64,000 nt of DNA from Brevibacterium antiquum CNRZ 918 (GTDB lineage: Bacteria; Actinomycetota; Actinomycetes; Actinomycetales; Brevibacteriaceae), in assembly GCF_900169145.1 (NCBI RefSeq), contig NZ_FXZD01000002.1:496001-560000 (forward strand). Direction: 5' to 3'. The translations under genes were made by a program, and so were the position numbers. Position 1 is the first letter of the stretch; each line of letters opens with the position of its first letter. A model generated the notes under the pieces. The model was not told the DNA's origin and ran no database searches. It worked only from the letters and a program-made list of their open reading frames with translations. Shown here piece after piece: positions 1 to 7,941 of this stretch.

Positions 1-522
1 ACCTTCGCCACGCTGACCTTCCTCGCGCCGATCGTCACAGACACCGCCGGTTTGAGCCAATGGTGGGTGTCGGTGGCTCTTGTGCTCTTCGGCGTCGGCT
101 CCTTCTTCGGTGTCACCGCTGCGGGACGACTCTCCGATGCTCGACCCCGAATCGTCATCGTGGTGGGCGGCAGCGTTCTTGTGCTCGGGTGGGTCGCGTT
201 GGCGCTCTTCGCGACGAATCCCGCTGCCCTGCTCGGGCTCGTTTTCACTCAGGGCGTGTTGGGGTTCGCTGTCGGGAGCACGCTGATCACGCGAGTGCTC
301 TATGCGGCGCCGGGTGCGCCCACCATGGCTGGTTCTTACGCGACAGCGGCACTCAACGTGGGTGCAGCAACCGGTCCCGTCCTCGCCGCTGCCGCACTCA
401 GCGTGAGGCCTGGCGCGCTCGGGCCTGTGTGGGTGGCCGTCATCGTGACCACAGCCGCATTGCTGCTCGCCGTCGCCCTTCTTCGGCGGATCGCACCCGC
501 CGAGGGGGAAGTCGTGAAGTGA
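1..522 (+). CDS. MFS transporter, C-terminal part (5' end outside window)
   Basis: The reading frame is open from base 1 and ends at a TGA at 520-522, so only the C-terminal ~173 residues are present. They are strongly hydrophobic, with about five to six membrane helices separated by short basic loops. The segment GRLSDARPR is the kind of cytoplasmic loop that starts the second half of major facilitator proteins. The late GSYATAALNVGAATGP stretch resembles DHA1-type drug or sugar efflux proteins of the AraJ/Cmx group. Substrate cannot be told. The next gene is convergent, ending 84 bp downstream. The family call is firm; the subgroup is an inference. Confidence 0.8.
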   Translation, partial: TFATLTFLAPIVTDTAGLSQWWVSVALVLFGVGSFFGVTAAGRLSDARPRIVIVVGGSVLVLGWVALALFATNPAALLGLVFTQGVLGFAVGSTLITRVLYAAPGAPTMAGSYATAALNVGAATGPVLAAAALSVRPGALGPVWVAVIVTTAALLLAVALLRRIAPAEGEVVK

Positions 523-605
523 CGCACGCAGACTCGCCGTTGACGGTCGAAGGCCGGTGCCGACTCGCACACCTCGGGCTGACTCGCCGGACGATCATCG
601 CGAGA

Positions 606-1850
606 CTACTCCTCGATGTTCACCCGCCGGAGGTCCCGGGCTGACCTGACCTCGTGACTCGACCGCTTCGGGTTGAGCAGTTTGAGCAGCGACAGCGCCA
701 AGAGAGCACCGACGATGGCGCAGCCGGCCGGCAGCAGCATCGCCGTCTTCGCATTCGAGGCGTCGATGATGTTGCCGGCGAGGGCCGATCCGAAGGCGAC
801 GCCGAAGCCCAGGGAGGTACCCAGCCAGGCGAAGGCCTCGGTCAGGCGCCTCGGCGGTGCCAGCGCTTCGATGACGGAGTTCGCGCCGATGAGGCTCGGG
901 GCGATCGTGAAGCCGACGATGAACAGGATGATCGTGTAGGAGACCATTCCCTGGGCCAGCATCATCGAACACGCGCCGATGGCCAGCAGGGCAACGGTGA
1001 CGCCGAAACGGTGATGGGTTGCAGAGTTCCAGTTCCTCGACCCGTAGAGCGCACCGGCGATGAGTGAGCCCAGGGCGAAGGCGCTGAGCAGGATGCCGGC
1101 CAGGGACTTCACACCCTGCTCGTCGGCGAAGGCCACGGCGATGACGTCGATGGCGCCGAAGTTCACACCCAGGAACACATTGACGATGATGATCGTGAAG
1201 ATCCCCGGATTGGAGAACACGTGCCCGCGAGCCTCTGTGGTGCGTTCGATCGGCGGGGGCTCGGTCGACTTTTGGATGTAGAGCAGAGCCGAGCCGATCC
1301 CGGCGGTGAGCATCGAGAGGATGATGCCTGCCGGGGGGAACACGGCAGTGGCGAGCACGGTGGCGACGACGGGGCCGGTGACGAAGAGCAGCTCATCGGC
1401 GACGGACTCCCAGGAGAAGGCGGTCTGCAGCTTTTTCGGCGAATCCACGATGTGTGACCAGCGCGAACGCACCAGCGACCCGACGGAGCCGACAGTGGCA
1501 CCGCCGATTCCGGCGAAGACGAAGATGAGGCCCACCCACCAGTCTGCGTAGACGGAGACGATGAGCATCGAAAGCGCCACGAGGTGGGTGATGACGATGG
1601 GCACCATGACGGTGGCTTGGCCACGACGGTCGACAAGGCGCGCGATCCCGGGGCCGGCAAGAGCTTGGACGATCATGTACACGGCGGCGACGATGCCTGC
1701 CAGACCATAGGAGCCGCTGACGCCCTGGATGAACAGAACGATTCCCAGGCCCAGAACTGCGATGGGCATACGTGCAACAAGACCGGCCAAGGAGAACTTG
1801 AGAGCACCGGGAAGAGACAGAATTTCCCGATAGTTGTTGAACACCAGCAA
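606..1850 (-). CDS. MFS transporter
   Basis: A 414-residue integral membrane protein with about twelve hydrophobic helices, the usual length for the major facilitator superfamily. The loop GPGIARLVDRRGQ after the first two helices corresponds to the conserved cytoplasmic loop 2-3 of MFS carriers. It probably exports a small molecule, but nothing in the sequence fixes the substrate. The annotated start is a TTG with a GTG two codons later, and no strong ribosome-binding site separates them, so the exact N-terminus is uncertain. It is transcribed away from the LCP gene, and the ~240-bp gap between them holds both promoters. Confidence 0.8.
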   Translation of the reverse strand: MLVFNNYREILSLPGALKFSLAGLVARMPIAVLGLGIVLFIQGVSGSYGLAGIVAAVYMIVQALAGPGIARLVDRRGQATVMVPIVITHLVALSMLIVSVYADWWVGLIFVFAGIGGATVGSVGSLVRSRWSHIVDSPKKLQTAFSWESVADELLFVTGPVVATVLATAVFPPAGIILSMLTAGIGSALLYIQKSTEPPPIERTTEARGHVFSNPGIFTIIIVNVFLGVNFGAIDVIAVAFADEQGVKSLAGILLSAFALGSLIAGALYGSRNWNSATHHRFGVTVALLAIGACSMMLAQGMVSYTIILFIVGFTIAPSLIGANSVIEALAPPRRLTEAFAWLGTSLGFGVAFGSALAGNIIDASNAKTAMLLPAGCAIVGALLALSLLKLLNPKRSSHEVRSARDLRRVNIEE

Positions 1851-2020
1851 AGTCTACCTAGCGCATGAAGCGTCCACTATACGGATACGACGTTGTTACC
1901 GGTGAGTCGAGTCACCTCGGCGACGGTCATTCGAGTCGCAGGCGAGCGATCAACCCAGGTCACAGGCAAGACACACCCGCGCACCGGGGCAAGGTGTCCG
2001 GGGGAATGTAACAAAAGCTA

Positions 2021-2041
2021 TATAATTGCTGATATTGCAAT
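2021..2041 (+). promoter_or_regulatory. Predicted promoter -10 with overlapping inverted repeat upstream of the LCP gene
   Basis: TATAAT at 2021-2026 is a perfect -10 hexamer in a GC-rich context, 64 bp before the LCP start. No clear -35 is visible at the expected spacing. Directly overlapping it is an inverted repeat ATTGC (2025-2029) / GCAAT (2037-2041). The run AATTGC-TGAT-ATTGCAA closely resembles the palindrome between wecC and wecB at 25565-25582, so the two loci may share a regulator. That link is an inference. Confidence 0.5.
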
Positions 2042-2089
2042 CCTCTCCCGCCGGCACCCACGCCGCATTGACTGAAACCCGGAGTGCCG

Positions 2090-3136
2090 ATGTCAGACCA
2101 CAGCAGTTTCGATGATCTGTTCGACAGCCAGGAAGAGCGACCTCAGCGACCCCGCCGCAAGAAGAAGGTGTGGCGCAAGATCCTTGTCGCTCTGCTGGTG
2201 ATCGTCATCCTCGGCGTGCTCGGTGTAGGCCTCTACCTGTGGAACGTGGGTCGGACCTTCGACAACAACGCGAACAAGCTCACCGACGAGCAGATCTTCG
2301 GTACGGAGCGTCCTGACGATCAGAAGGAAGACGGCGGCACGAATATCCTGCTGCTGGGCTCCGATGAGCCGATGGACCAGGTCGACGTCAATGACTCCCG
2401 CGGTCTGCGCTCGGACACGATCATGGTCATGCACATCCCGGAGTCCGGATCCAACGTCCAGGTCATGTCGATCCCGCGTGACAGCTGGGTCGACATCGAA
2501 GGCCATGGCAAGGCCAAGATCAACTCGGCACTCTCAACCGGTGGCCTGCCCCTGGCCGTGTCGACGATCTCGGACTTCATCGGCACGGAACTCGACCACG
2601 TCGCGATCATCGACTTCGAGGGCTTCAAGGCACTGACCGACAGCCTCGGCGGAGTGACCGTGAACTCCGAGCAGGCGTTTGAGAAGAACGGCTACACCTT
2701 CACCAAGGGAGAGAACGTCCTCGACGGCGACGAGGCGCTGACCTTCGTGCGCGAACGCAAGTCCTTCCAGGACGGTGACTTCCAGCGCGCCCGCAACCAG
2801 CAGGCCTTCATCCGGGGACTGACCAACGAGATTATCTCCGCCGACACCCTGTCGAACCCGAAGAAGATCCAGGACATGGTCAAGAACTTCTCCCCGTACA
2901 TGTACGTCGACTCCGGTCTCGACGCCCAGTACATCTCCGCCACGGCCTTCGCCATGCGCGACGTCCGCCCCGGCGACATCGAGTTCTTCACCTCCCCAAC
3001 CGCGGGAGTCGGCACCTCGAGTGACGGTCAGTCGATCGTCAACGTCGACGAAGAGGAACTGAAGAAGGTCCAGGACGCCTACAAGAACGACACTCTCGAT
3101 GAGTACGTGCAGAACGCCCCGGAGTCGCACCTGTAA
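2090..3136 (+). CDS. LytR-CpsA-Psr (LCP) family glycan-peptidoglycan ligase
   Basis: LCP enzymes move lipid-linked teichoic acid or other glycans onto peptidoglycan outside the membrane. The protein has a charged cytoplasmic N-terminus rich in Arg/Lys, one membrane helix at about residues 28-50, then an extracellular LCP domain at about 85-250. Landmarks are NILLLGSDEP, LRSDTIMVMH, the SIPRDSWV arginine, a KINSA segment, a DSLGGVTV strand and the FVRERKSFQDGDFQRARNQQ arginine-rich motif, so all expected catalytic arginines are present. ATG at 2090 is preferred to the GTG at 2084 because GGAG at 2080-2083 is well spaced only for the ATG. It lies far from the glycan locus but is its plausible final step. 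Confidence 0.93.
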   Translation: MSDHSSFDDLFDSQEERPQRPRRKKKVWRKILVALLVIVILGVLGVGLYLWNVGRTFDNNANKLTDEQIFGTERPDDQKEDGGTNILLLGSDEPMDQVDVNDSRGLRSDTIMVMHIPESGSNVQVMSIPRDSWVDIEGHGKAKINSALSTGGLPLAVSTISDFIGTELDHVAIIDFEGFKALTDSLGGVTVNSEQAFEKNGYTFTKGENVLDGDEALTFVRERKSFQDGDFQRARNQQAFIRGLTNEIISADTLSNPKKIQDMVKNFSPYMYVDSGLDAQYISATAFAMRDVRPGDIEFFTSPTAGVGTSSDGQSIVNVDEEELKKVQDAYKNDTLDEYVQNAPESHL

Positions 3137-3259
3137 ACTACTACGGATATCGATAGGGGCTACATAACAGGCTTACCGTTAGCCTTAGTTCGTATTGCAG
3201 ACGAGTATTGATTAGCACCGGAAGTGAAATACGGTCGAGAGAGGTAACGAGCTAGTTCA

Positions 3260-4690
3260 ATGAATACAGCGCTCCCGACGTCCAAAGACATGCGACAGAT
3301 CTACTTCAAGCAACAGCGAAAGAAGAATATACTTCCGCAACACGCGGTATTGACCGCGGAGCTAAACGACGAAGTTAGAACCACTCGAGAAGTACTAGAG
3401 AAAACGACCGATCCACGACTAACGGTAGTCCTCGAAAAACAGCTACGTCTGCTACTGGAGGAGAAGCGAAAAACAGAGGAAGCATATTTCGATAGGCAAG
3501 CAGCCCGTGTCACAGATTATATATTAAATCAACCCAGTAGGATACGCCTGGCCCGAGGAAATGACTCGGATCGAGAAATAACGACTCTAAATAAGCGACG
3601 TTCAACTGTAACCCTCTTTGATCGCTATGTAGCAAAAGTTATGAGTCGTTCATTTAGTGTACGAAGTCACGGACGGGATTATATAATACAGAACGTATTA
3701 AATACCTTGCGAATGACGAATGGTTCGAGCGAGGCCACGCGCTCCCTAGTCCGAATCGACATTCGGAACTTTTTTCAGGAGATTGACCACGAAATCTTGA
3801 AAAAGAAGATCAATTCGAATCATGGTGTTCCACGCTTTGCATCGAAACATGTGAATTCCCTGCTCGACGCATACGAGCGCCTATATGAAAGGAAGGCAGG
3901 GCTCCCACAGGGAGTACCTTGCTCATCCGTCCTTTCGGAAATCTATCTAGAACCGCTAGACGAACGATTGAAGCAGCATCCGAATATAATCCTATATGTA
4001 CGTTACGTCGACGATATTCTAATAATAGCCGACGGTGACACGGCGGGCGCAATAGATAAGGCGGTTGACAGTGAGCTTTCGCAGTTGCGGCTCGTTCGAA
4101 ATCATCAGAAGTGCGATTCGATTGCTTATCCGTCACATGGAAATAAGCCGGCTGATATCACCTATTTAGGTTACCAATTCAAATTTTCCGGACGCACCGG
4201 TCAATTGATTGGAATTGACATATCTAAGTCTAAGCGAGATAGATATATAGGTGCCGCGAATAATTTACGTAAGTACGCAGGAAATGGCGTTTGTTGGAAT
4301 AATGCCAATAATGTCGATCTATTCATTTCTGCATACCAATATTTGGTTGAACCGCACTATTCCAGCGGAGACAGAGATTCCATCCGGATACTATCGGGTC
4401 TTGCCTTCAGCGCAAGGTATGTGTTAAAAGTTAATTCGGATCTGAAGCATATCAAGGAGATCTTTCACGCAATTAGAGTCGGGCTGAACCCCATCTTAGG
4501 CACAATATTGAAAGCTAAATCGGGGAATCCAGGTTGCCCGTGTTGCGCCAGGCCCGTTCTTCGAGTTGATGATTTAAGATTCATCTTGAATAGACCCTAT
4601 CGTCCGGCCAAAATTCTTCGGATGAAAGCCAGGCCTCACGTGGATGGCGTATTGCGCGACCAGGCTAGGGAGCTATTGTGGAACTCCTGA
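3260..4690 (+). CDS. drt3a: Defence-associated reverse transcriptase Drt3a-like (UG3 type)
   Basis: A 476-residue reverse transcriptase. The charged, helical N-terminus (~1-110) precedes an RT palm. It shows RIDIRNFFQEID with the first catalytic Asp at 167, the GLPQGVPCSS motif near 213, and the YVDD box at 249-252 carrying the other two Asp. A small thumb-like region follows, and the C-terminus has a Cys cluster (C426, C428, C429). The stop overlaps the start of a second, unrelated-looking RT by 13 bp. A tandem pair of two different RTs in one operon is the hallmark of the DRT type 3 anti-phage system (UG3 + UG8). Recent work on DRT3, as I recall it, reports that Drt3a uses a companion ncRNA to make GT-repeat DNA. 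No integrase, maturase X domain or group II intron structure is seen. RT identity is firm; the subtype rests on architecture and size. Codon use is more AT-rich than the flanks, suggesting transfer. Confidence 0.82.
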   Translation: MNTALPTSKDMRQIYFKQQRKKNILPQHAVLTAELNDEVRTTREVLEKTTDPRLTVVLEKQLRLLLEEKRKTEEAYFDRQAARVTDYILNQPSRIRLARGNDSDREITTLNKRRSTVTLFDRYVAKVMSRSFSVRSHGRDYIIQNVLNTLRMTNGSSEATRSLVRIDIRNFFQEIDHEILKKKINSNHGVPRFASKHVNSLLDAYERLYERKAGLPQGVPCSSVLSEIYLEPLDERLKQHPNIILYVRYVDDILIIADGDTAGAIDKAVDSELSQLRLVRNHQKCDSIAYPSHGNKPADITYLGYQFKFSGRTGQLIGIDISKSKRDRYIGAANNLRKYAGNGVCWNNANNVDLFISAYQYLVEPHYSSGDRDSIRILSGLAFSARYVLKVNSDLKHIKEIFHAIRVGLNPILGTILKAKSGNPGCPCCARPVLRVDDLRFILNRPYRPAKILRMKARPHVDGVLRDQARELLWNS

Positions 4691-6813
4691 GGGGTGGCGC
4701 GTCGAGGCTGCGGGCTTTGGCGACTGAATGCCTTCCATTTGAACTGCCGTTGGAAGCTAGTCGACCTTGGCTCTATCAGTGGTTTGATTCTAAGATTGTG
4801 AGACTCAGTGGATATAAGGCGACGGTAGTCACCAGCAGCCGAAAGGATTTACTGCTGGTGGCGCTTCTCGGTTCGGGCGGCCGGCTTCCGGTTTTCGCTT
4901 CAGGCGGACATCTGATTAGGATTCCGATTTCTGGAGAGGGGATAGCCAAGAAGTGGCGAGCACCCGCCACCTTCTTGGTCAGACGTAATCAATTGAAAAC
5001 CCGCAGGCTTGAGCTTCTTTCGCTCGGATCGCAGCTTGCGATCGCTTTCGTTTACGCAAACCACAGAGATTCACTACTCTATTATGGTAGTAGAAGTCAC
5101 TCTGCGTTGAGATTTCCATCGCGGATCACATCTCCGGGGAAGCACCTGAGTTCCAAGTTTAAGGTAGCTGGAAAAGGTCAGGAGACGTCAATTGAAACCC
5201 GTGCAAGGGTATTGGGTACGTATAATTCGTTCTTTGCTTATGAGCGGTACGCATTTATTGGCGAATTCTACGACTCCAAAAGGTGGCATGCGCTCGAGGG
5301 CCATTGGAGATTTCTAAGGCGTCTAGACGTTTCCAATTGTTTTGGCAGTATCTACACTCATTCGTTTTCGTGGGCTACCAGTACCGACGCTCACAGCAAG
5401 GCGCATTTGGGCGGACTTCCCAAATTTGGCGATGCTGATTTGGGGCGTGTGTTCGATAAAGTGATGCAGGCTTCGAATTGGGGCGAGACTCACGGTATTT
5501 GTGTAGGACCTGAGTCGTCTAGGGTTTTCGCCGAGATTATCTTTCAAAAACTGGACTTGATTATTCGGCAGAGACTTCACAATACGGGTCTATCCGGTAG
5601 AGATTATGAGATCCTAAGGTATGTGGATGACTTTTTCGTGTTTGTGAGGGAGGAGCCGGATCTTGACCGTGTGACTGCGGTGATTAGTTCCGTATTGGAA
5701 GAAAGCGGATTTACACTTAATAGTTCGAAAACTAAAGACTATACAACGCCTTTTACTACTGCCATTTCTGAGCGCAAGGCGTCTCTGAAGATTTTTCTCA
5801 AGCACGCGCTTCCTTTTGACGGGTCCTTGCCTGGGTATGATATTAGAGAGATTGGCGTTCAGCTTCGTTCGACTATGATCAGCTCCGACAGCGATGCTCA
5901 GGCTATCGGTGCAGCGTTGACGCAGGTTGAACGACGATTGAGAAAGTTTTTAAAGCAAAGAGCTTCAAAGTGTGCCGATTATGAGGAGGCGCAGGAGCTC
6001 CTATCGTATGTGTGGAGTTTTGCGCACAGTATGCTTTACCTCTATTTGGCAAATCCCTCTGTTTCTTCTTCAATGAAATTGATTCGGACTTTGAGGGATG
6101 TGCGAAGGGCGTCCATGTTGTGTTCACAATTGACACCTCGTAGTCGATCGATGATTGATCTCGAATCATCTGAGTCTTTGCATTTTGCCGTAACCCGGGC
6201 TATTGGTCGTTTACTATTTACCTCAGGGGCCGAGATTGAAATTTGTCAGTTTCTTTCGTTGGCCTCTGCCAGTGACTTGGAAATGGCCTCAGGCGATAGT
6301 GTTTTGGCTGATTTGTGCAATCTTCTTCGCGAATATCTAACGTCCAATCGGGCTCCGAAATCTAATCAGGCGGGCCTCTTTTTATTGCTCTCGACTATGA
6401 AATATTTCTTAGCTCGGGATCGATCTGATCCAGCCCAAGTCGATCAGTTGCTAGCTGTATGTTCCGATTTCTCGGATCTTCTATTCGACGGTCAGTTCTT
6501 GCCACCTCGGTCAGTCGTGAGTCATGCGTCTCAGGAATTGTTGCTGCTTGCGTTGCTAGAGTGTCCATTTATCGATGAGGCTAGGAAATTTGCGCTTTTG
6601 AACAAGGGGTGGGTGTTGGCAACGCTGAGGGACCAGTTCGACTTTACAGGTGATCCGCTTCGCTCGGCGCGCCGGTTCTTGAAGCGTTGTATAGCTGATG
6701 AAGGGCTCGCACGTCGTGGCGTGGTTTCGTTGCCTACTCTGGGCGCTTTTGTGTGGGATGACGACTATTTTGACGACATGCTTTACGAAAAGGAGCCGCA
6801 GTTCGTATACTGA
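4678..6813 (+). CDS. drt3b: Defence-associated reverse transcriptase Drt3b-like (UG8 type)
   Basis: A 711-residue protein, starting at a GTG that overlaps the end of drt3a by 13 bp; AGGGAG at 4667-4672 is a well-placed ribosome-binding site, so the pair is translationally coupled. The RT core shows RRLDVSNCFGSIY with Asp217, a GICVGPESSRVFAE segment near 273 in place of the usual LPQG box, and YVDD at 315-318. A long helical C-terminal part (~400-711) has no motif I recognise. In DRT3 the second RT is the larger partner, and it has been reported to make the complementary AC-repeat strand without a nucleic acid template; that is literature recall, not visible here. The gene is AT-richer than its neighbours. 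Length, order and overlap support Drt3b; a homology search would confirm. Confidence 0.82.
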   Translation: MELLRGGASRLRALATECLPFELPLEASRPWLYQWFDSKIVRLSGYKATVVTSSRKDLLLVALLGSGGRLPVFASGGHLIRIPISGEGIAKKWRAPATFLVRRNQLKTRRLELLSLGSQLAIAFVYANHRDSLLYYGSRSHSALRFPSRITSPGKHLSSKFKVAGKGQETSIETRARVLGTYNSFFAYERYAFIGEFYDSKRWHALEGHWRFLRRLDVSNCFGSIYTHSFSWATSTDAHSKAHLGGLPKFGDADLGRVFDKVMQASNWGETHGICVGPESSRVFAEIIFQKLDLIIRQRLHNTGLSGRDYEILRYVDDFFVFVREEPDLDRVTAVISSVLEESGFTLNSSKTKDYTTPFTTAISERKASLKIFLKHALPFDGSLPGYDIREIGVQLRSTMISSDSDAQAIGAALTQVERRLRKFLKQRASKCADYEEAQELLSYVWSFAHSMLYLYLANPSVSSSMKLIRTLRDVRRASMLCSQLTPRSRSMIDLESSESLHFAVTRAIGRLLFTSGAEIEICQFLSLASASDLEMASGDSVLADLCNLLREYLTSNRAPKSNQAGLFLLLSTMKYFLARDRSDPAQVDQLLAVCSDFSDLLFDGQFLPPRSVVSHASQELLLLALLECPFIDEARKFALLNKGWVLATLRDQFDFTGDPLRSARRFLKRCIADEGLARRGVVSLPTLGAFVWDDDYFDDMLYEKEPQFVY

Positions 6814-6970
6814 AGTTGGCTGTGTACTCTCTATGTCTCGGCATTGGAGAGAATATCGGAGGGTTGTCCTTTCGGAACATTGCGTTCAGCTCACACAATG
6901 AAAATTGGGGCGACCCACCTTTCGTTTGACATCGTCGTGTACAGGTGATGTCAAACGAAAGGCCCAATAG
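6814..6970 (+). ncRNA. Candidate DRT3 non-coding RNA downstream of drt3b
   Basis: No convincing ORF occupies this segment. It contains short helices (GAAC 6875-6878 with GTTC 6884-6887), a single-stranded-looking TCACACAATG with CACACA at 6892-6897, and a long hairpin at 6904-6968. DRT3 is reported to include an ncRNA with an AC-repeat template; copying UCACACA would give a TGTGTG product, as expected for GT-repeat synthesis. CACACA is the only such tract I found in the two flanks of the RT pair; the 120 bp upstream of drt3a have none. The GTGT in the hairpin loop (6937-6940) could pair with the ACAC. Boundaries are guesses and the position of the ncRNA in characterised DRT3 loci was not checked. 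Confidence 0.5.
6904..6968 (+). repeat. Long imperfect hairpin after the RT operon
   Basis: A perfect 16-bp inverted repeat, 6918-6933 against 6947-6962, encloses a 13-nt loop. It is extended by a second perfect 6-bp helix, ATTGGG 6904-6909 with CCCAAT 6963-6968, leaving an 8-nt one-sided bulge. No U-run follows, so it is a poor intrinsic terminator; it is better explained as a structural element of an ncRNA or a protective 3' end of the operon transcript. Confidence 0.75.
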
Positions 6971-7079
6971 GTTCGGTCCTTGGTATCAAATTCGGGTTTG
7001 TATTGAAGCAAAATGCACAGGCCATTGTTGCCGGCGGGGCGCAATGCCCAGCTTCGCACCCGTATCGGGTGATGTCGCC

Positions 7080-7538
7080 TCAGCTGCCGAACTGGACCTT
7101 GTGGACTCCGTGAGGTGCGCCCCACTCGCCGCCGTTCGACACTTCGTCATTGGAGACACCGACGGACATCGTCTCGCCGGTGACGGTGTTCTCATAGGTC
7201 GAATAGATGGTCCCTGCGGCTCCGTCGCCGCCGGTCCTGACCCAGTGGGTCGCATCCTCGTTGCCGTGCTCGTTCAGAGCCTCGACGACCTGCGGTGAGG
7301 CAAAGGCTTCGACCCGGTCGGCGTTGTCTGCGCCCCAGGCTCTGACGAGCTCATCGGCGTAGATGCCGGTGTCGGTGGGAAAGTGAACCGATTGCGGTGC
7401 GGCGTCGGCAGCTGTGCTCGTACCCTCTGCGGGTGCGGGGGCTGCCAGTGCGGGGCCACTGGCCAGGCCGATTCCTGCGAGGCTGGCGACCGCGGCGATT
7501 CCCAGAGCTGCTGCGTGATTGCGGATGGTGGTCTTCAT
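7080..7538 (-). CDS. Small secreted protein of unknown function
   Basis: About 152 residues from the ATG at 7538, which has AAGAAGGA eight bases upstream; an in-frame extension to 7586 would add an unlikely Arg-rich leader. The N-terminus is a Sec signal peptide: MKTTIRN, a hydrophobic core of ~18 residues, then GPALA-APAP, an AXA cleavage site. The mature part of about 115 residues has YADELVRAWG, a THWVRTGGDG segment and a VTGETMSVGVSNDEV stretch. It has no Cys and no enzyme motif I recognise. It lies just past the RT insertion and is read toward it. Secretion is well supported; function is unknown. Confidence 0.7.
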   Translation of the reverse strand: MKTTIRNHAAALGIAAVASLAGIGLASGPALAAPAPAEGTSTAADAAPQSVHFPTDTGIYADELVRAWGADNADRVEAFASPQVVEALNEHGNEDATHWVRTGGDGAAGTIYSTYENTVTGETMSVGVSNDEVSNGGEWGAPHGVHKVQFGS

Positions 7539-7941
7539 CGTGTTGATCCTTCTTCTTCGAGGGGCGTCTTCTGTCGGAGTTGCCACCGGATGGGTGACAC
7601 ATCAGCGACGCGGCCCAGTATTGCCGCCGCGCTTGAAGTCAGAACCACAGCGGCTGGGAGGAGGCTCGGAGCGTGTAACAGCTTGGAGACGAGCTGTCGG
7701 CAGTTCTGCGGCGGTGACTGACACAGGCCAGGGCAAAGGCTCTCACACCACAACATCTCTTGCCTGATAGCTGGGTGCGAGGAAGTCCTGGGCAGAGTCG
7801 ACCCGACCGTGACGAACGGTTGTTGCCGAGCACCGTTTGCTACGTTTTCGACAGAACAGTGAAACCCGATCGTGACCGGACCTCGCCGAGGTTGCCCGCC
7901 GTCCCCGTCGACCGCGCAGACCTGCACGTGGTCCCCGCCGG
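7539..7941. other. Intergenic region with no supported gene
   Basis: About 400 bp between the small secreted protein (its promoter must be here) and the 3' end of the MFS gene. Open frames here are shadows with poor codon use. One perfect 11-bp palindrome, CCTCGCCGAGG, lies at 7881-7891. Nothing else was identified. Confidence 0.5.

Noticed and set aside
3260-6813. Group II intron or retron as source of the RTs
   Set aside because: No maturase or HNH domain, no msr/msd-like palindromic pair upstream, and two different RTs in one operon.
6904-6968. Intrinsic terminator of the RT operon
   Set aside because: No U-run follows, the stem is unusually long with a large one-sided bulge, and it adjoins the CACACA tract; an ncRNA element is the better reading.
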